A stretch of DNA of 64,000 nucleotides from Flavonifractor sp052065355 (GTDB lineage: Bacteria > Bacillota > Clostridia > Oscillospirales > Oscillospiraceae): positions 372,001-436,000 of the forward strand of contig NZ_JBQHUF010000001.1 in NCBI RefSeq assembly GCF_052065355.1, read 5' to 3'. Positions 15,368 through 22,515 of the stretch are shown piece after piece. Made by a program: the position numbers and the translations under genes. Numbering within the stretch: the stretch's first letter is position 1; the number at the start of each line of letters is the position of its first letter. The notes under the pieces are model-generated. The model made no database searches and was not told where the DNA came from. It saw only the letters and a list, made by a program, of their open reading frames with translations.

Positions 15368-15901
15368 ATCAGCAAACAGGGTCATCAGATCAACGAGGAG
15401 ATCCGCGACAAGGAAGTCCGACTGGTCTCAGAAACAGGGGAGCAGCTGGGAATCATGTCTGCCCGGGAGGCACTGGAGCGTGCTGAGGAGCAGAACCTGG
15501 ACCTGGTGAAGATCTCTCCCACGGCGAATCCGCCCGTGTGCAAGCTCATGGATTACGGAAAGTACAAATTTGAGCAGACCAAGCGGGAGAAGGAAGCGCG
15601 GAAAAATCAGCATGTGGTGGAGATCAAGGAAGTCCGCATGTCGCCGAGCATCGACGTGAATGACTTCAATGTGAAGCTCCGCAATGCCCAAAAGTTCCTG
15701 GCCGAGGGCAATCGAGTCAAGGTCACTGTCCGCTTCCGCGGTCGTGAGATGGCTCACACCGATATCGGCAAGGATCTGCTGCTGAAGTTCGCGGAGCAGT
15801 GCAGTGAGGTGGCCGCGTTGGACAAGGACCCCAAGCTGGACGGACGGCATATGTCCATTTTCCTCTCTCCCAAGGCTGCCAAGGACGGCAAAAAGTCCTG
15901 A
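15368..15901 (+). CDS. infC: Translation initiation factor IF-3, ATC start
   Basis: A 177-residue IF-3 that binds the 30S subunit and checks the initiator tRNA. The start is assigned to ATC at 15368, seven bases after a full GGAGGTG ribosome site (15354-15360): no ATG, GTG or TTG is in frame nearby, and the protein then begins with I/M-SKQGHQINEEIRDKEVRL, like other Firmicutes IF-3. Rare start codons are known for infC in other bacteria and let IF-3 limit its own synthesis. The N-domain, the lysine-rich linker KREKEARKNQ and the C-domain with VRFRGREMAH are complete. First gene of infC-rpmI-rplT. Confidence 0.95.
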   Translation: MSKQGHQINEEIRDKEVRLVSETGEQLGIMSAREALERAEEQNLDLVKISPTANPPVCKLMDYGKYKFEQTKREKEARKNQHVVEIKEVRMSPSIDVNDFNVKLRNAQKFLAEGNRVKVTVRFRGREMAHTDIGKDLLLKFAEQCSEVAALDKDPKLDGRHMSIFLSPKAAKDGKKS

Positions 15902-15945
15902 ACGAATCCCTACGCTCGAATTGAACAGAAAAGGAGTAAACCACC

Positions 15946-16149
15946 ATGCCTAAACTGAAGACTCACTCCGGCGCGAAGAAGAGATTCAGCCTGACCAAGT
16001 CCGGCAAGGTCAAGCGCGCCCATGCTTTCAAGTCCCACCTGCTCAACGGCCACGGCAAGGACACCAAGCGCAAGAGAGGCCTCCGCGCCGGCGCTTATGC
16101 GGACAAGACCAACGAGCCCGCCATCAAGCGCTTGATCCCCTACAAATAA
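15946..16149 (+). CDS. rpmI: 50S ribosomal protein L35
   Basis: A 67-residue, strongly basic ribosomal protein. The opening PKLKTHSGAKKRF is diagnostic of L35, followed by KRAHAFKSHLLNGHGKDTKRKR. Length is normal. It sits 44 bases after infC and 40 before rplT, with its own AAAGGAG ribosome site, in the conserved operon order. It binds 23S rRNA in the large subunit. Confidence 0.98.
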   Translation: MPKLKTHSGAKKRFSLTKSGKVKRAHAFKSHLLNGHGKDTKRKRGLRAGAYADKTNEPAIKRLIPYK

Positions 16150-16189
16150 GATAAGAACGATTTTACCTTAAAATAGGAGGCTTTTTACA

Positions 16190-16546
16190 ATGGCTAGAGT
16201 GAAAGGCGCGATGATGACGCGCAAGAGAAGAAATAAGATCCTGAAGCTGGCCAAGGGCTACTGGGGTGCCAAGAGCAAGCACTTCAAGATGGCCAACGAG
16301 CAGGTCATGAAGTCCCTGACCTACGCTTACACCGGCCGCCGGCTGAAGAAGCGTGACTTCCGTCAGCTGTGGATCACCCGTATTTCCGCCGCCTGCAAGA
16401 GCAACGGCATGAACTACTCCACCTTTATGAACGGTCTGAAGAAGGCCGGTGTGGAGATCAACCGCAAGATGCTGGCTGAGCTGGCCGTGAACGACAAGGC
16501 CGCTTTTACCGCCCTGACCGAGATGGCCAAGGCCCAGCTGGCCTAA
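16190..16546 (+). CDS. rplT: 50S ribosomal protein L20
   Basis: A 118-residue large-subunit assembly protein. It begins MARVKGAMMTRKRRNKILKL, continues GYWGAKSKHFKMANEQVMKS and carries the L20 landmark RDFRQLWITRISAA. Length is typical. It is the last gene of the operon, and a strong terminator follows within 15 bases. L20 is also the probable effector acting on the infC leader upstream, in keeping with the established autoregulation of this operon in Firmicutes. Confidence 0.98.
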   Translation: MARVKGAMMTRKRRNKILKLAKGYWGAKSKHFKMANEQVMKSLTYAYTGRRLKKRDFRQLWITRISAACKSNGMNYSTFMNGLKKAGVEINRKMLAELAVNDKAAFTALTEMAKAQLA

Positions 16547-16560
16547 TTAAAGGAACAGAA

Positions 16561-16593
16561 GAGGACGCCTGTCTGCTGACAGGCGTCCTCTTT
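16561..16593 (+). terminator. Terminator of infC-rpmI-rplT
   Basis: GAGGACGCCTGTC pairs with GACAGGCGTCCTC (13 bp, loop TGCT) followed by TTT. Confidence 0.9.
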
Positions 16594-16650
16594 GCTAAGT
16601 GAGTTTGTTTGGAGGATAGGCAGGTTATGTCTTAAAGTGAGGCATCAAAT

Positions 16651-17106
16651 TTATTTTTCCGCCAGGAGCTTGTTCAGCTCTGCCATAAACGTACTGATAT
16701 CCTTGAACTGACGATAGACTGAGGCAAAGCGGACATAAGCCACCTCATCCACGCCTTTCAGACGGTCCATCACCAGCTCGCCGATCTTAGCGGATGGGAT
16801 CTCACGGTCCATGTCGTTCTGCAGGCTCTGCTCGATTTCGTTGGCAATGGCCTCCAGAGTATTGAAGGAGACGGGGCGTTTTTCACAGGCTCGGATCATA
16901 CCGTTAAGCAGCTTGCTCTTATCAAAGCTCTGGCGGCTGCCGTCCTTCTTGATGACCATGAGAGGCAGACTTTCCATCGTCTCATAGGTAGTGAACCGTT
17001 TGTGACATTCCAGACACTCGCGGCGGCGGCGGATGCTGGCACCCTCATCAGAGGGGCGGGAATCGACGACCTTGCTCTCAGGGTGAGCACAATAAGGGCA
17101 TCTCAT
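16651..17106 (-). CDS. nrdR: Transcriptional repressor NrdR
   Basis: A 151-residue repressor of ribonucleotide reductase genes that senses ATP and dATP. The N-terminal zinc ribbon has CPYC at residues 3-6 and CLECHKRF near 31-38; the ATP-cone follows from about residue 48 (VIKKDGSRQSFDKSKL), and the C-terminus VYRQFKDISTFMAEL is standard. ATG at 17106 with GGGAGG upstream is chosen; an upstream in-frame ATG would add 17 residues before the conserved MRCPYC start. No nrd genes are nearby. An inverted repeat lies just upstream in the promoter region. Confidence 0.96.
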   Translation of the reverse strand: MRCPYCAHPESKVVDSRPSDEGASIRRRRECLECHKRFTTYETMESLPLMVIKKDGSRQSFDKSKLLNGMIRACEKRPVSFNTLEAIANEIEQSLQNDMDREIPSAKIGELVMDRLKGVDEVAYVRFASVYRQFKDISTFMAELNKLLAEK

Positions 17107-17142
17107 GGCACTTTGCCTCCCTTGTATGGATTTGATGGAATT

Positions 17143-17169
17143 ATACCATAAAGACACACGATATGGTAT
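17143..17169. repeat. Inverted repeat at the nrdR promoter
   Basis: ATACCATA (17143-17150) and TATGGTAT (17162-17169) are perfect inverted copies separated by 11 bases. The left arm overlaps the TATAAT -10 of nrdR on the minus strand. The spacer and right arm hold ACACGATAT, which resembles part of an NrdR box, so autoregulation is possible. Confidence 0.5.
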
Positions 17170-17246
17170 CCCTGAAAAAGAAAAATTTTCCGTATTATTT
17201 TCCAGTAATGGGGCAGAATAGGGGTGGTGAAAGCGAGGTGAGCGCT

Positions 17247-17378
17247 ATGCAGAACCAAGGCAACGGACAGAACATGAAATCCAGAAACCAGAAGCCCGAT
17301 TCTCAGATGGATCCTCAGGCTACCCAGATGCAGAATAAGAAGAAGAACCAGCATCAGGACAAGAGCGAACGGTCCTGA
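17247..17378 (+). CDS. Small hydrophilic protein of 43 residues, unknown
   Basis: A short frame with ATG at 17247, a GAGGTGA ribosome site six bases before it and a strong terminator just after the stop, so it looks like a real single-gene unit. The protein is almost without hydrophobic residues and rich in Gln, Asn, Lys and Ser, ending NKKKNQHQDKSERS. Composition recalls small acid-soluble or other spore-core proteins of the SspO/SspP kind, but I see no diagnostic motif. An upstream in-frame extension to 17163 has no ribosome site. Function unknown. Confidence 0.6.
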   Translation: MQNQGNGQNMKSRNQKPDSQMDPQATQMQNKKKNQHQDKSERS

Positions 17379-17394
17379 CCAAACCAGAAGGGGA

Positions 17395-17423
17395 GAGGCC
17401 GGAGCAAGGCTCCGGCCTCTTTT
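17395..17423 (+). terminator. Terminator of the 43-residue gene
   Basis: GAGGCCGGAGC pairs with GCTCCGGCCTC (11 bp, loop AAG), then TTTTGTTTT. Confidence 0.92.
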
Positions 17424-17440
17424 GTTTTCTGATGAAAAGA

Positions 17441-17469
17441 TTGACAAGGCGGCCTAAGTATAGTAATAT
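17441..17469 (+). promoter_or_regulatory. Promoter of tRNA-Thr
   Basis: TTGACA (17441-17446) and TAATAT (17464-17469) with a 17-base spacer, 33 bases before the tRNA. Confidence 0.75.
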
Positions 17470-17501
17470 ATTATCTGCGCTCCGTTTGGGCGCAGGAAAT
17501 T

Positions 17502-17576
17502 GCTAGTGTGGCTCAGAGGTAGAGCAGCTCACTCGTAATGAGCAGGCCGTGGGTTCGATTCCCACCACTAGCTCCA
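17502..17576 (+). tRNA. tRNA-Thr (anticodon CGT), CCA encoded
   Basis: Acceptor GCTAGTG pairs with CACTAGC, the D arm has CAGAGGTAGAGC, the anticodon stem GCTCA/TGAGC closes loop CTCGTAA, and the T arm is GTGGGTTCGATTCCCAC. Discriminator T and CCA follow. All arms pair fully. Confidence 0.95.
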
Positions 17577-17611
17577 AAAATTCCCGAAAACTTAGGTTTT
17601 CGGGAATTTTT
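17577..17611 (+). terminator. Terminator of tRNA-Thr
   Basis: AAAATTCCCGAAAAC pairs with GTTTTCGGGAATTTT (15 bp, loop TTAG), starting at the base after CCA; the Ts lie in the 3' arm. It ends 21 bases before the next start codon. Confidence 0.9.
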
Positions 17612-17631
17612 GCTATGTGAAGGTGGAGGTT

Positions 17632-18993
17632 ATGAAAGCAAATACAGCGATTTCTCGGGAGGATGTGTTCCAAAAGCTCCCCATTCCCACAGCGCTGCGG
17701 GTAATGGTCGTTCCCGCTATTGCCAGTCAGCTTATTGTACTGATCTACAATATGGCAGATACCTTTTATGTGGGGCAGACAGACAATCCCTACATGGTAG
17801 CCAGTACCTCACTGATCCTGCCGGTGTTCAACATTACGCTTTGCCTGGCGGGACTGGCGGGAGTTGGCGGTGGTGCACTGATTTCCAGACTGCTTGGGCA
17901 GGGACAGACGGATGAAGCCCGGCGGGCCGGTACGTTTTCTCTGTATCTGGGCGCACTTATTGCGGCTATCTTTGCGGTTGGGATGGGGCTGTTTATGGGC
18001 CCAATTCTGAATCTGCTGGGCGCAGGGGAAAATACGTATACATATGCCAGACAGTATGCGCTTTGTGTCATTGTTCTGGGTGGGATACCTACTGTGCTCT
18101 CCAATGTGCAGGCCAACCTGATCCGAAGCATCGGACGCTCCAAGGAAGCGGGAGCCGGCATCATTTTGGGCGGGCTGCTGAATATCGCGCTGGACCCGCT
18201 GTTTATGTTCGTGCTGATGCCGGACGGACTTGAGGTGCTGGGTGCCGGAATTGCCACCTGCCTGTCAAACTGCGTGGCCTGCCTGTTCTTCCTGATCGTG
18301 CTGCTGCGAATGGGAAAGGGATCCATCATTACATTTAACCCCAAAGTAGGACTGCCGCGGAAAGAAAGCATGATTGCTGTCTTTGCGGTTGGAGTGCCGT
18401 CAGCTATTACCTCATTTCTCTTTGATATGGACTATGTCGTCATTGACAAGCTGATGGTTTCTTATGGCGACTTGGCTTTGGCGGCTGTGGGCATTGTTCT
18501 GAAGGTGGAGCGGTTCCCGCTGAATGTGGGTATCGGTATCTGCCAGGGTATGCTGCCTCTTGTGGCTTACAACTGCGCCGCGCGGAACAAGCAGCGGATG
18601 GAGGATACCATCCGTCTGGCCCGGACGCTGGGACTTGTGATCGCCGGAATCAGTGTTGTTCTCTATGAGTTGTTCGCCGTTCAGTTTACCCGCCTGTTTA
18701 TCTCGGATACCCAGACGTTGGAGATGGCCGCCCAGTTCTTACGCATCCGGGTGCTGGCCACGCCGCTGATGTTTTTGAGCTTTTTCACCGTCTACCTGTT
18801 CCAGTCCTTTGGCAAAGGTAGGATCTCTCTGTTCCTGGGAGTGACCCGGTGGCTGGTGTTCAATATCCCTATGCTCTTCCTGCTTAACACGCTTTTCGGA
18901 ATGTACGGGATTGTCTGGTCCCAGGCAATAGCGGATATTCTGACGGTAGCACTGTCTTTCTTCATCTATTACAGACACAGACCTCGTTTTTGA
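17632..18993 (+). CDS. MATE-family multidrug/Na+ exporter
   Basis: A 453-residue membrane protein with twelve hydrophobic segments in two homologous halves, as in MATE cation antiporters. The first half has the family pattern from MADTFYVGQ near residue 42 and GVGGGALISRLLGQG near 85; the second half repeats it from DYVVIDKLMVSYG. ATG at 17632 follows GGAGG at a good distance, so the five extra in-frame residues upstream are excluded. It probably exports cationic drugs or metabolites using an ion gradient. It stands alone between two terminators. The substrate cannot be told from sequence. Confidence 0.9.
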   Translation: MKANTAISREDVFQKLPIPTALRVMVVPAIASQLIVLIYNMADTFYVGQTDNPYMVASTSLILPVFNITLCLAGLAGVGGGALISRLLGQGQTDEARRAGTFSLYLGALIAAIFAVGMGLFMGPILNLLGAGENTYTYARQYALCVIVLGGIPTVLSNVQANLIRSIGRSKEAGAGIILGGLLNIALDPLFMFVLMPDGLEVLGAGIATCLSNCVACLFFLIVLLRMGKGSIITFNPKVGLPRKESMIAVFAVGVPSAITSFLFDMDYVVIDKLMVSYGDLALAAVGIVLKVERFPLNVGIGICQGMLPLVAYNCAARNKQRMEDTIRLARTLGLVIAGISVVLYELFAVQFTRLFISDTQTLEMAAQFLRIRVLATPLMFLSFFTVYLFQSFGKGRISLFLGVTRWLVFNIPMLFLLNTLFGMYGIVWSQAIADILTVALSFFIYYRHRPRF

Positions 18994-18994
18994 G

Positions 18995-19024
18995 AAACAC
19001 CCGGTGGGTTACCGCCGGGTGTTT
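18995..19024 (+). terminator. Terminator of the MATE gene
   Basis: AAACACCCGG pairs with CCGGGTGTTT (10 bp), followed by further Ts. Confidence 0.85.
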
Positions 19025-19037
19025 TTGCACAAATGCC

Positions 19038-19090
19038 TTGACATGGGTGTCTACAAGGTATAGACTATAGATGTCTACAAGATGTAAACA
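19038..19090 (+). promoter_or_regulatory. blaI promoter with two BlaI-type operator copies
   Basis: TTGACA (19038-19043) and TAGACT (19061-19066) are 17 bases apart. TGTCTACAAG occurs at 19048-19057 in the spacer and again at 19072-19081 after the start site, 24 bases on. Each is part of a dyad: GTCTA-N7-TAGAC, and TACA-AGA-TGTA at 19076-19086, the form expected for BlaI/MecI-family operators. Confidence 0.75.
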
Positions 19091-19106
19091 AGGGCGGTGA
19101 GAATAG

Positions 19107-19472
19107 ATGAAGGAATTTCAATTAGGAGCGGTAGAGGCCAGATTCGCAGATTTGATCTGGGCTCATGCGCCTCTTACCACCGGGGAATTGGTGAAGCTGA
19201 GCCAAGAGGAGCTCCAGTGGAAGCGGACCACCACCTATACGGTGCTGAGGCGGCTGTGTGATCGGGAGATCTTTGAGACCAAAGACAGCATGGTAACGGC
19301 CAAGATCTCGCGGGAGGAGTTTTACGCCTGCCAGAGTGAGGCGTATGTAACGGAATCCTTTGGCGGCTCGCTTCCTGCTTTTCTGGCGGCCTTTACCACT
19401 CGGAAGAGCCTGTCTAAAACCGATGTAGAGGAGATTCGAAAGATGATCGACGCTTACGGAAAGGGGGAGTGA
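19107..19472 (+). CDS. blaI: BlaI/MecI-family transcriptional repressor
   Basis: A 121-residue winged-helix repressor (penicillinase repressor family). The DNA-binding part spans about residues 1-75, with RFADLIWAHAPLTTGELV and the recognition region WKRTTTYTVLRRLCDREIF, which is the most conserved stretch of BlaI. The C-terminal dimerisation helix ends in a long charged segment. It overlaps the following M56 peptidase gene by four bases, the usual repressor-sensor arrangement, and should bind the paired operators at 19048-19090 to repress its own operon. The classical partner beta-lactamase gene is not present here. Confidence 0.92.
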   Translation: MKEFQLGAVEARFADLIWAHAPLTTGELVKLSQEELQWKRTTTYTVLRRLCDREIFETKDSMVTAKISREEFYACQSEAYVTESFGGSLPAFLAAFTTRKSLSKTDVEEIRKMIDAYGKGE

Positions 19473-21154
19473 GCGTGGAAATCCTGTTTGCGAAACTCTT
19501 GTCTATGAGCTTCACCGCCAGTTGGCTGATTTTGGCAGTCCTTCTGTTGCGGCTGGTACTATATCGGGCGCCAAAGTGGAGCCGCTGCGTACTGTGGGCA
19601 CTGGTGGGGCTGCGGCTGGTCCTGCCTATTTCCATGGAAAGTCCTTTGAGCCTGATTCCCCGGATACAGACTGCATCTCAGCCTGTTTTTGATGAAAAGG
19701 CATTTGACTTTACAGATATGACGACCTTTATTCCAAGTGGGGGAGCGGCACTGCAGGAACAGACAACGTACAATGCCCCGGAGTCGATAACCGGGCCAGG
19801 GCTGATGACCGTGCTAAGCTGGATTTGGCTGGCGGGAGTTATTTTGCTGCTGGGATATGCCCTGGTGAGTGCCCTGCGCCTGCGGCGGCGAGTAGCAGAG
19901 GCGGTGCCTAGTGGGAAAATGGTCTGTCAATGCGATCGCCTTGACACCCCTTTTATTTTGGGCGTGATTCGTCCGAGGATCTATCTGCCCTCCGATTTGC
20001 CGCCTTCGGCAGTAGGGCCGGTGTTGGCCCATGAGCGAGCCCATCTGTCCCGGAGGGATCACTGGTGGAAGCCGCTTGGATTTCTTCTGATGACCGTTTA
20101 CTGGTTTCATCCGCTGGTGTGGCTGGCCTACTACCTGTTCTGCCGGGACTTGGAATTAGCCTGCGACGAGCGAGCCATCCGAAACCTGGACGGTGAGGGA
20201 AGACGGGCATACTCCCTGGCTCTGCTGAACTGCAGTGTTGACCGACGCACGCTGGCCGCCTGCCCTCTGGCTTTCGGGGAAGGAAGTGTGAAGGGGCGGA
20301 TCAAAGCGGTGCTGAATTATAAGCGACCCACTTTTTGGCTGGTGTTGGCGGCGGCGGTTGCCTGTGTCACGGTGGCGGTGTGCTTTCTCACTGACCCGGC
20401 AGATGATCCCGCTCTGAAGTGGATTCAGGAACTGACACCGGAGCAGGTAGCCTCCGTTGATCTGGTGGTACTGCCTCAGAGCCAGGACAAGCAGTACAGG
20501 CAGATCCCAGAAGATGAGATTCCGGCTGTAGTGGAACTGCTCAGCCACAGTAGGGGTAACACGGTCAGGGAAGCCGAGATTCTGAATGGGCAGAGTATCT
20601 GGTTTTACCTCACGCTCACCGACGGAACCAGGCATGAGGTGGGGAACATGGGCAACACCTATCTGGTCATTGACGGGGACTACTACGATGCACCCTATGA
20701 CTGGCTCTCAACCTGGGAAGATGCCTATGGGGTGGGGGATTCCCCTTTGCCGGAGGAATACTTTGACAGCACTCTCACGCTGGATGAACCGGCGGCCCTC
20801 TTTGCAGCCATTGCCTCCTCGCCTGCCGATGCATCCTTTCCCGGAGCCTATCTGGCGGCCCACCCGGAGGAACACCAGGCTTTGCTGGACGGAGGAAGAG
20901 ATACCCTGCGCTACATTTTCACTCAGTTTCTGGCGGGAGATCAGACAGGACTAGAGGGACATCTGATGCGTTTGGTGCTGGACGAACTGGTGCCGGAAGC
21001 CCAGCTCAAGCTGGCCGCGGACACCGGACAGGAATACTTTGATGCTTGGCGGGAGGCGGCGGAGGGCGCCCTGGCTGAGCACGGAGCAGAGTGGATGGAA
21101 GAAAACCAGCCCGCCATGTGGCTGATGCTGCAAATGAGTCAGGCGGAACCGTAA
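19469..21154 (+). CDS. BlaR1-like M56 membrane metallopeptidase without a penicillin-binding sensor
   Basis: A 561-residue membrane peptidase starting with GTG that overlaps the blaI stop. The N-terminal half has helices near residues 12-30, 38-52, 110-135 and 205-225 and the zinc site HERAH at 188-192, followed by a glutamate in LELACDERAIR. A helix near 287-308 leads to an extracellular domain of about 250 residues. In BlaR1 and MecR1 that domain is a class D beta-lactamase-like sensor; here no SxxK or KTG-type pattern is seen, and its first part (VDLVVLPQSQDKQ, LTDGTRHEVGNMGNTYLVID) looks like a different small domain. It probably senses another envelope signal and cleaves the repressor directly or indirectly. 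Confidence 0.85.
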   Translation: MSVEILFAKLLSMSFTASWLILAVLLLRLVLYRAPKWSRCVLWALVGLRLVLPISMESPLSLIPRIQTASQPVFDEKAFDFTDMTTFIPSGGAALQEQTTYNAPESITGPGLMTVLSWIWLAGVILLLGYALVSALRLRRRVAEAVPSGKMVCQCDRLDTPFILGVIRPRIYLPSDLPPSAVGPVLAHERAHLSRRDHWWKPLGFLLMTVYWFHPLVWLAYYLFCRDLELACDERAIRNLDGEGRRAYSLALLNCSVDRRTLAACPLAFGEGSVKGRIKAVLNYKRPTFWLVLAAAVACVTVAVCFLTDPADDPALKWIQELTPEQVASVDLVVLPQSQDKQYRQIPEDEIPAVVELLSHSRGNTVREAEILNGQSIWFYLTLTDGTRHEVGNMGNTYLVIDGDYYDAPYDWLSTWEDAYGVGDSPLPEEYFDSTLTLDEPAALFAAIASSPADASFPGAYLAAHPEEHQALLDGGRDTLRYIFTQFLAGDQTGLEGHLMRLVLDELVPEAQLKLAADTGQEYFDAWREAAEGALAEHGAEWMEENQPAMWLMLQMSQAEP

Positions 21155-21176
21155 CGGTTCCGCCTGACTGTTTTTT
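21138..21176. terminator. Terminator whose loop is the stop codon of the M56 gene
   Basis: GTCAGGCGGAACCG (21138-21151) pairs with CGGTTCCGCCTGAC (21155-21168). The loop TAA is the stop codon itself. TTTTTT follows at 21171-21176. The convergent ABC permease gene ends at 21175, inside this element. Confidence 0.88.
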
Positions 21177-22512
21177 ATTCGCTTTTAATAGCCTCCAGAG
21201 CGGGTATCTGTACCGCCTTGTTGGCGGGATAGTAGCCGGATCCAAGGCCGATGAATACGGAAAAGACGATGGCGAAGATAAGAAGCCAGGGGGGGATGAC
21301 CGACACGCGGTTGACGCCCTCGCCTCCCAGTATAGCGGCGGGGATATTCTCCGGTGATAGGCCAATGGATACCAGGTTGATGATGACTGACGCGATGAAG
21401 CTGATGATACAACCGATCACCCCGCCGATCAGCCCGATGGCTCCCGCCTCGGACAGGAACATGATGCGCACGTCGGAGACGTAGCAGCCCAGAGCCTTCA
21501 TGATGCCGATCTCCCGGGTGCGCTCGGAGATGGACATGATCATGGTGTTGGTGATGCCCAGAGCGGCCACGAACAGGGAAATGGCGCCCAGGCCGCCCAG
21601 CATCATCTGTTTCTGGCGGGCTTCCTTTTCCATGGGCTTGCGGATGCTCTCCATGGACTCAGTGGCATATCCCATGGATTTGATCTCCTGCTCTACATCA
21701 GCAACCTGATCGATGGAGTTGACTTTGACCAGAACAGAGTCGTAGGGCAGCTTCTTTTTCACGGGGCCCTGGATCTTGTCCAGCAGCTTGCGCAGGTCGG
21801 TCAGACTCATGATCATGCCCTCGGAGGTCTCGTAGCCTTTAGAGTAGTCTTCCTTTACCACACCAGAGGGGGTGACCGGAATCTTGATAGTGCCGGAGGA
21901 GGATGCGATCTCCAGGGTCAAGCTGCTTTTCATGGGATCAAAGTAGGGAGGCGGAATTTCCTTGGGCTGGCCGTTGTCATCCAGTTCTCCCGCCCAGCGG
22001 TCGATGATGTTCCGGCCTTCGGGCCGCAGGGTGTCCTTGAAGCTGTATGCCAGGAATTCCCCGATGACCACATCGCCGCTGCGTTTGGCGGCGGAGCCGC
22101 TGGTGATCTGGTATCCCAGTCGCTCCATCTCCTCGGTATCCATGCCCACGACAGAGGTCCAGTCGGCCACATAGCGATTGCCGGTACCGGCCAGGACGCG
22201 GATGGAGTCCACTTCCAGCCTCTGCTTGGGGGAGACGCCAACAACGCCGTTGAGATTGCGCAGACGCTTGACCAGCGCTTCGTCCAGCTTGACCTTACCC
22301 TTGCCATTCTGGGGGGCGGAGACGGTGATGATCGTCAGATCGCCCATCTCTGCCAGCAGCTTTTCCTGGGTCTCCTTCATGCCGATACCCAGGGAGACCA
22401 TAATGACGATAGAACAGCAGCCGATCAGGACCCCCAACACCGTCAGAAAGGTACGGGAGCGGCGGCGCATGAGGTTTTGCAGGCAGATACGCAGCAGGTC
22501 TTTCTTCTGCAT
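21175..22512 (-). CDS. ABC transporter permease, MacB/FtsX type
   Basis: A 445-residue permease of the MacB/LolE/YknZ type. It has an N-terminal helix near residues 18-42 (LTVLGVLIGCCSIVIMVSLG), a large extracellular MacB-like domain of about 260 residues, and three C-terminal helices with FtsX landmarks ISERTREIGIMKALG and FLSEAGAIGLIGG. Such permeases do mechanotransmission or export rather than classical import. The gene is third in an operon of ATPase, repeat protein and permease, with three bases between it and the repeat protein gene. The substrate is not evident; envelope or antimicrobial-peptide functions are usual for the family. Confidence 0.9.
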   Translation of the reverse strand: MQKKDLLRICLQNLMRRRSRTFLTVLGVLIGCCSIVIMVSLGIGMKETQEKLLAEMGDLTIITVSAPQNGKGKVKLDEALVKRLRNLNGVVGVSPKQRLEVDSIRVLAGTGNRYVADWTSVVGMDTEEMERLGYQITSGSAAKRSGDVVIGEFLAYSFKDTLRPEGRNIIDRWAGELDDNGQPKEIPPPYFDPMKSSLTLEIASSSGTIKIPVTPSGVVKEDYSKGYETSEGMIMSLTDLRKLLDKIQGPVKKKLPYDSVLVKVNSIDQVADVEQEIKSMGYATESMESIRKPMEKEARQKQMMLGGLGAISLFVAALGITNTMIMSISERTREIGIMKALGCYVSDVRIMFLSEAGAIGLIGGVIGCIISFIASVIINLVSIGLSPENIPAAILGGEGVNRVSVIPPWLLIFAIVFSVFIGLGSGYYPANKAVQIPALEAIKSE

Positions 22513-22515
22513 GGA

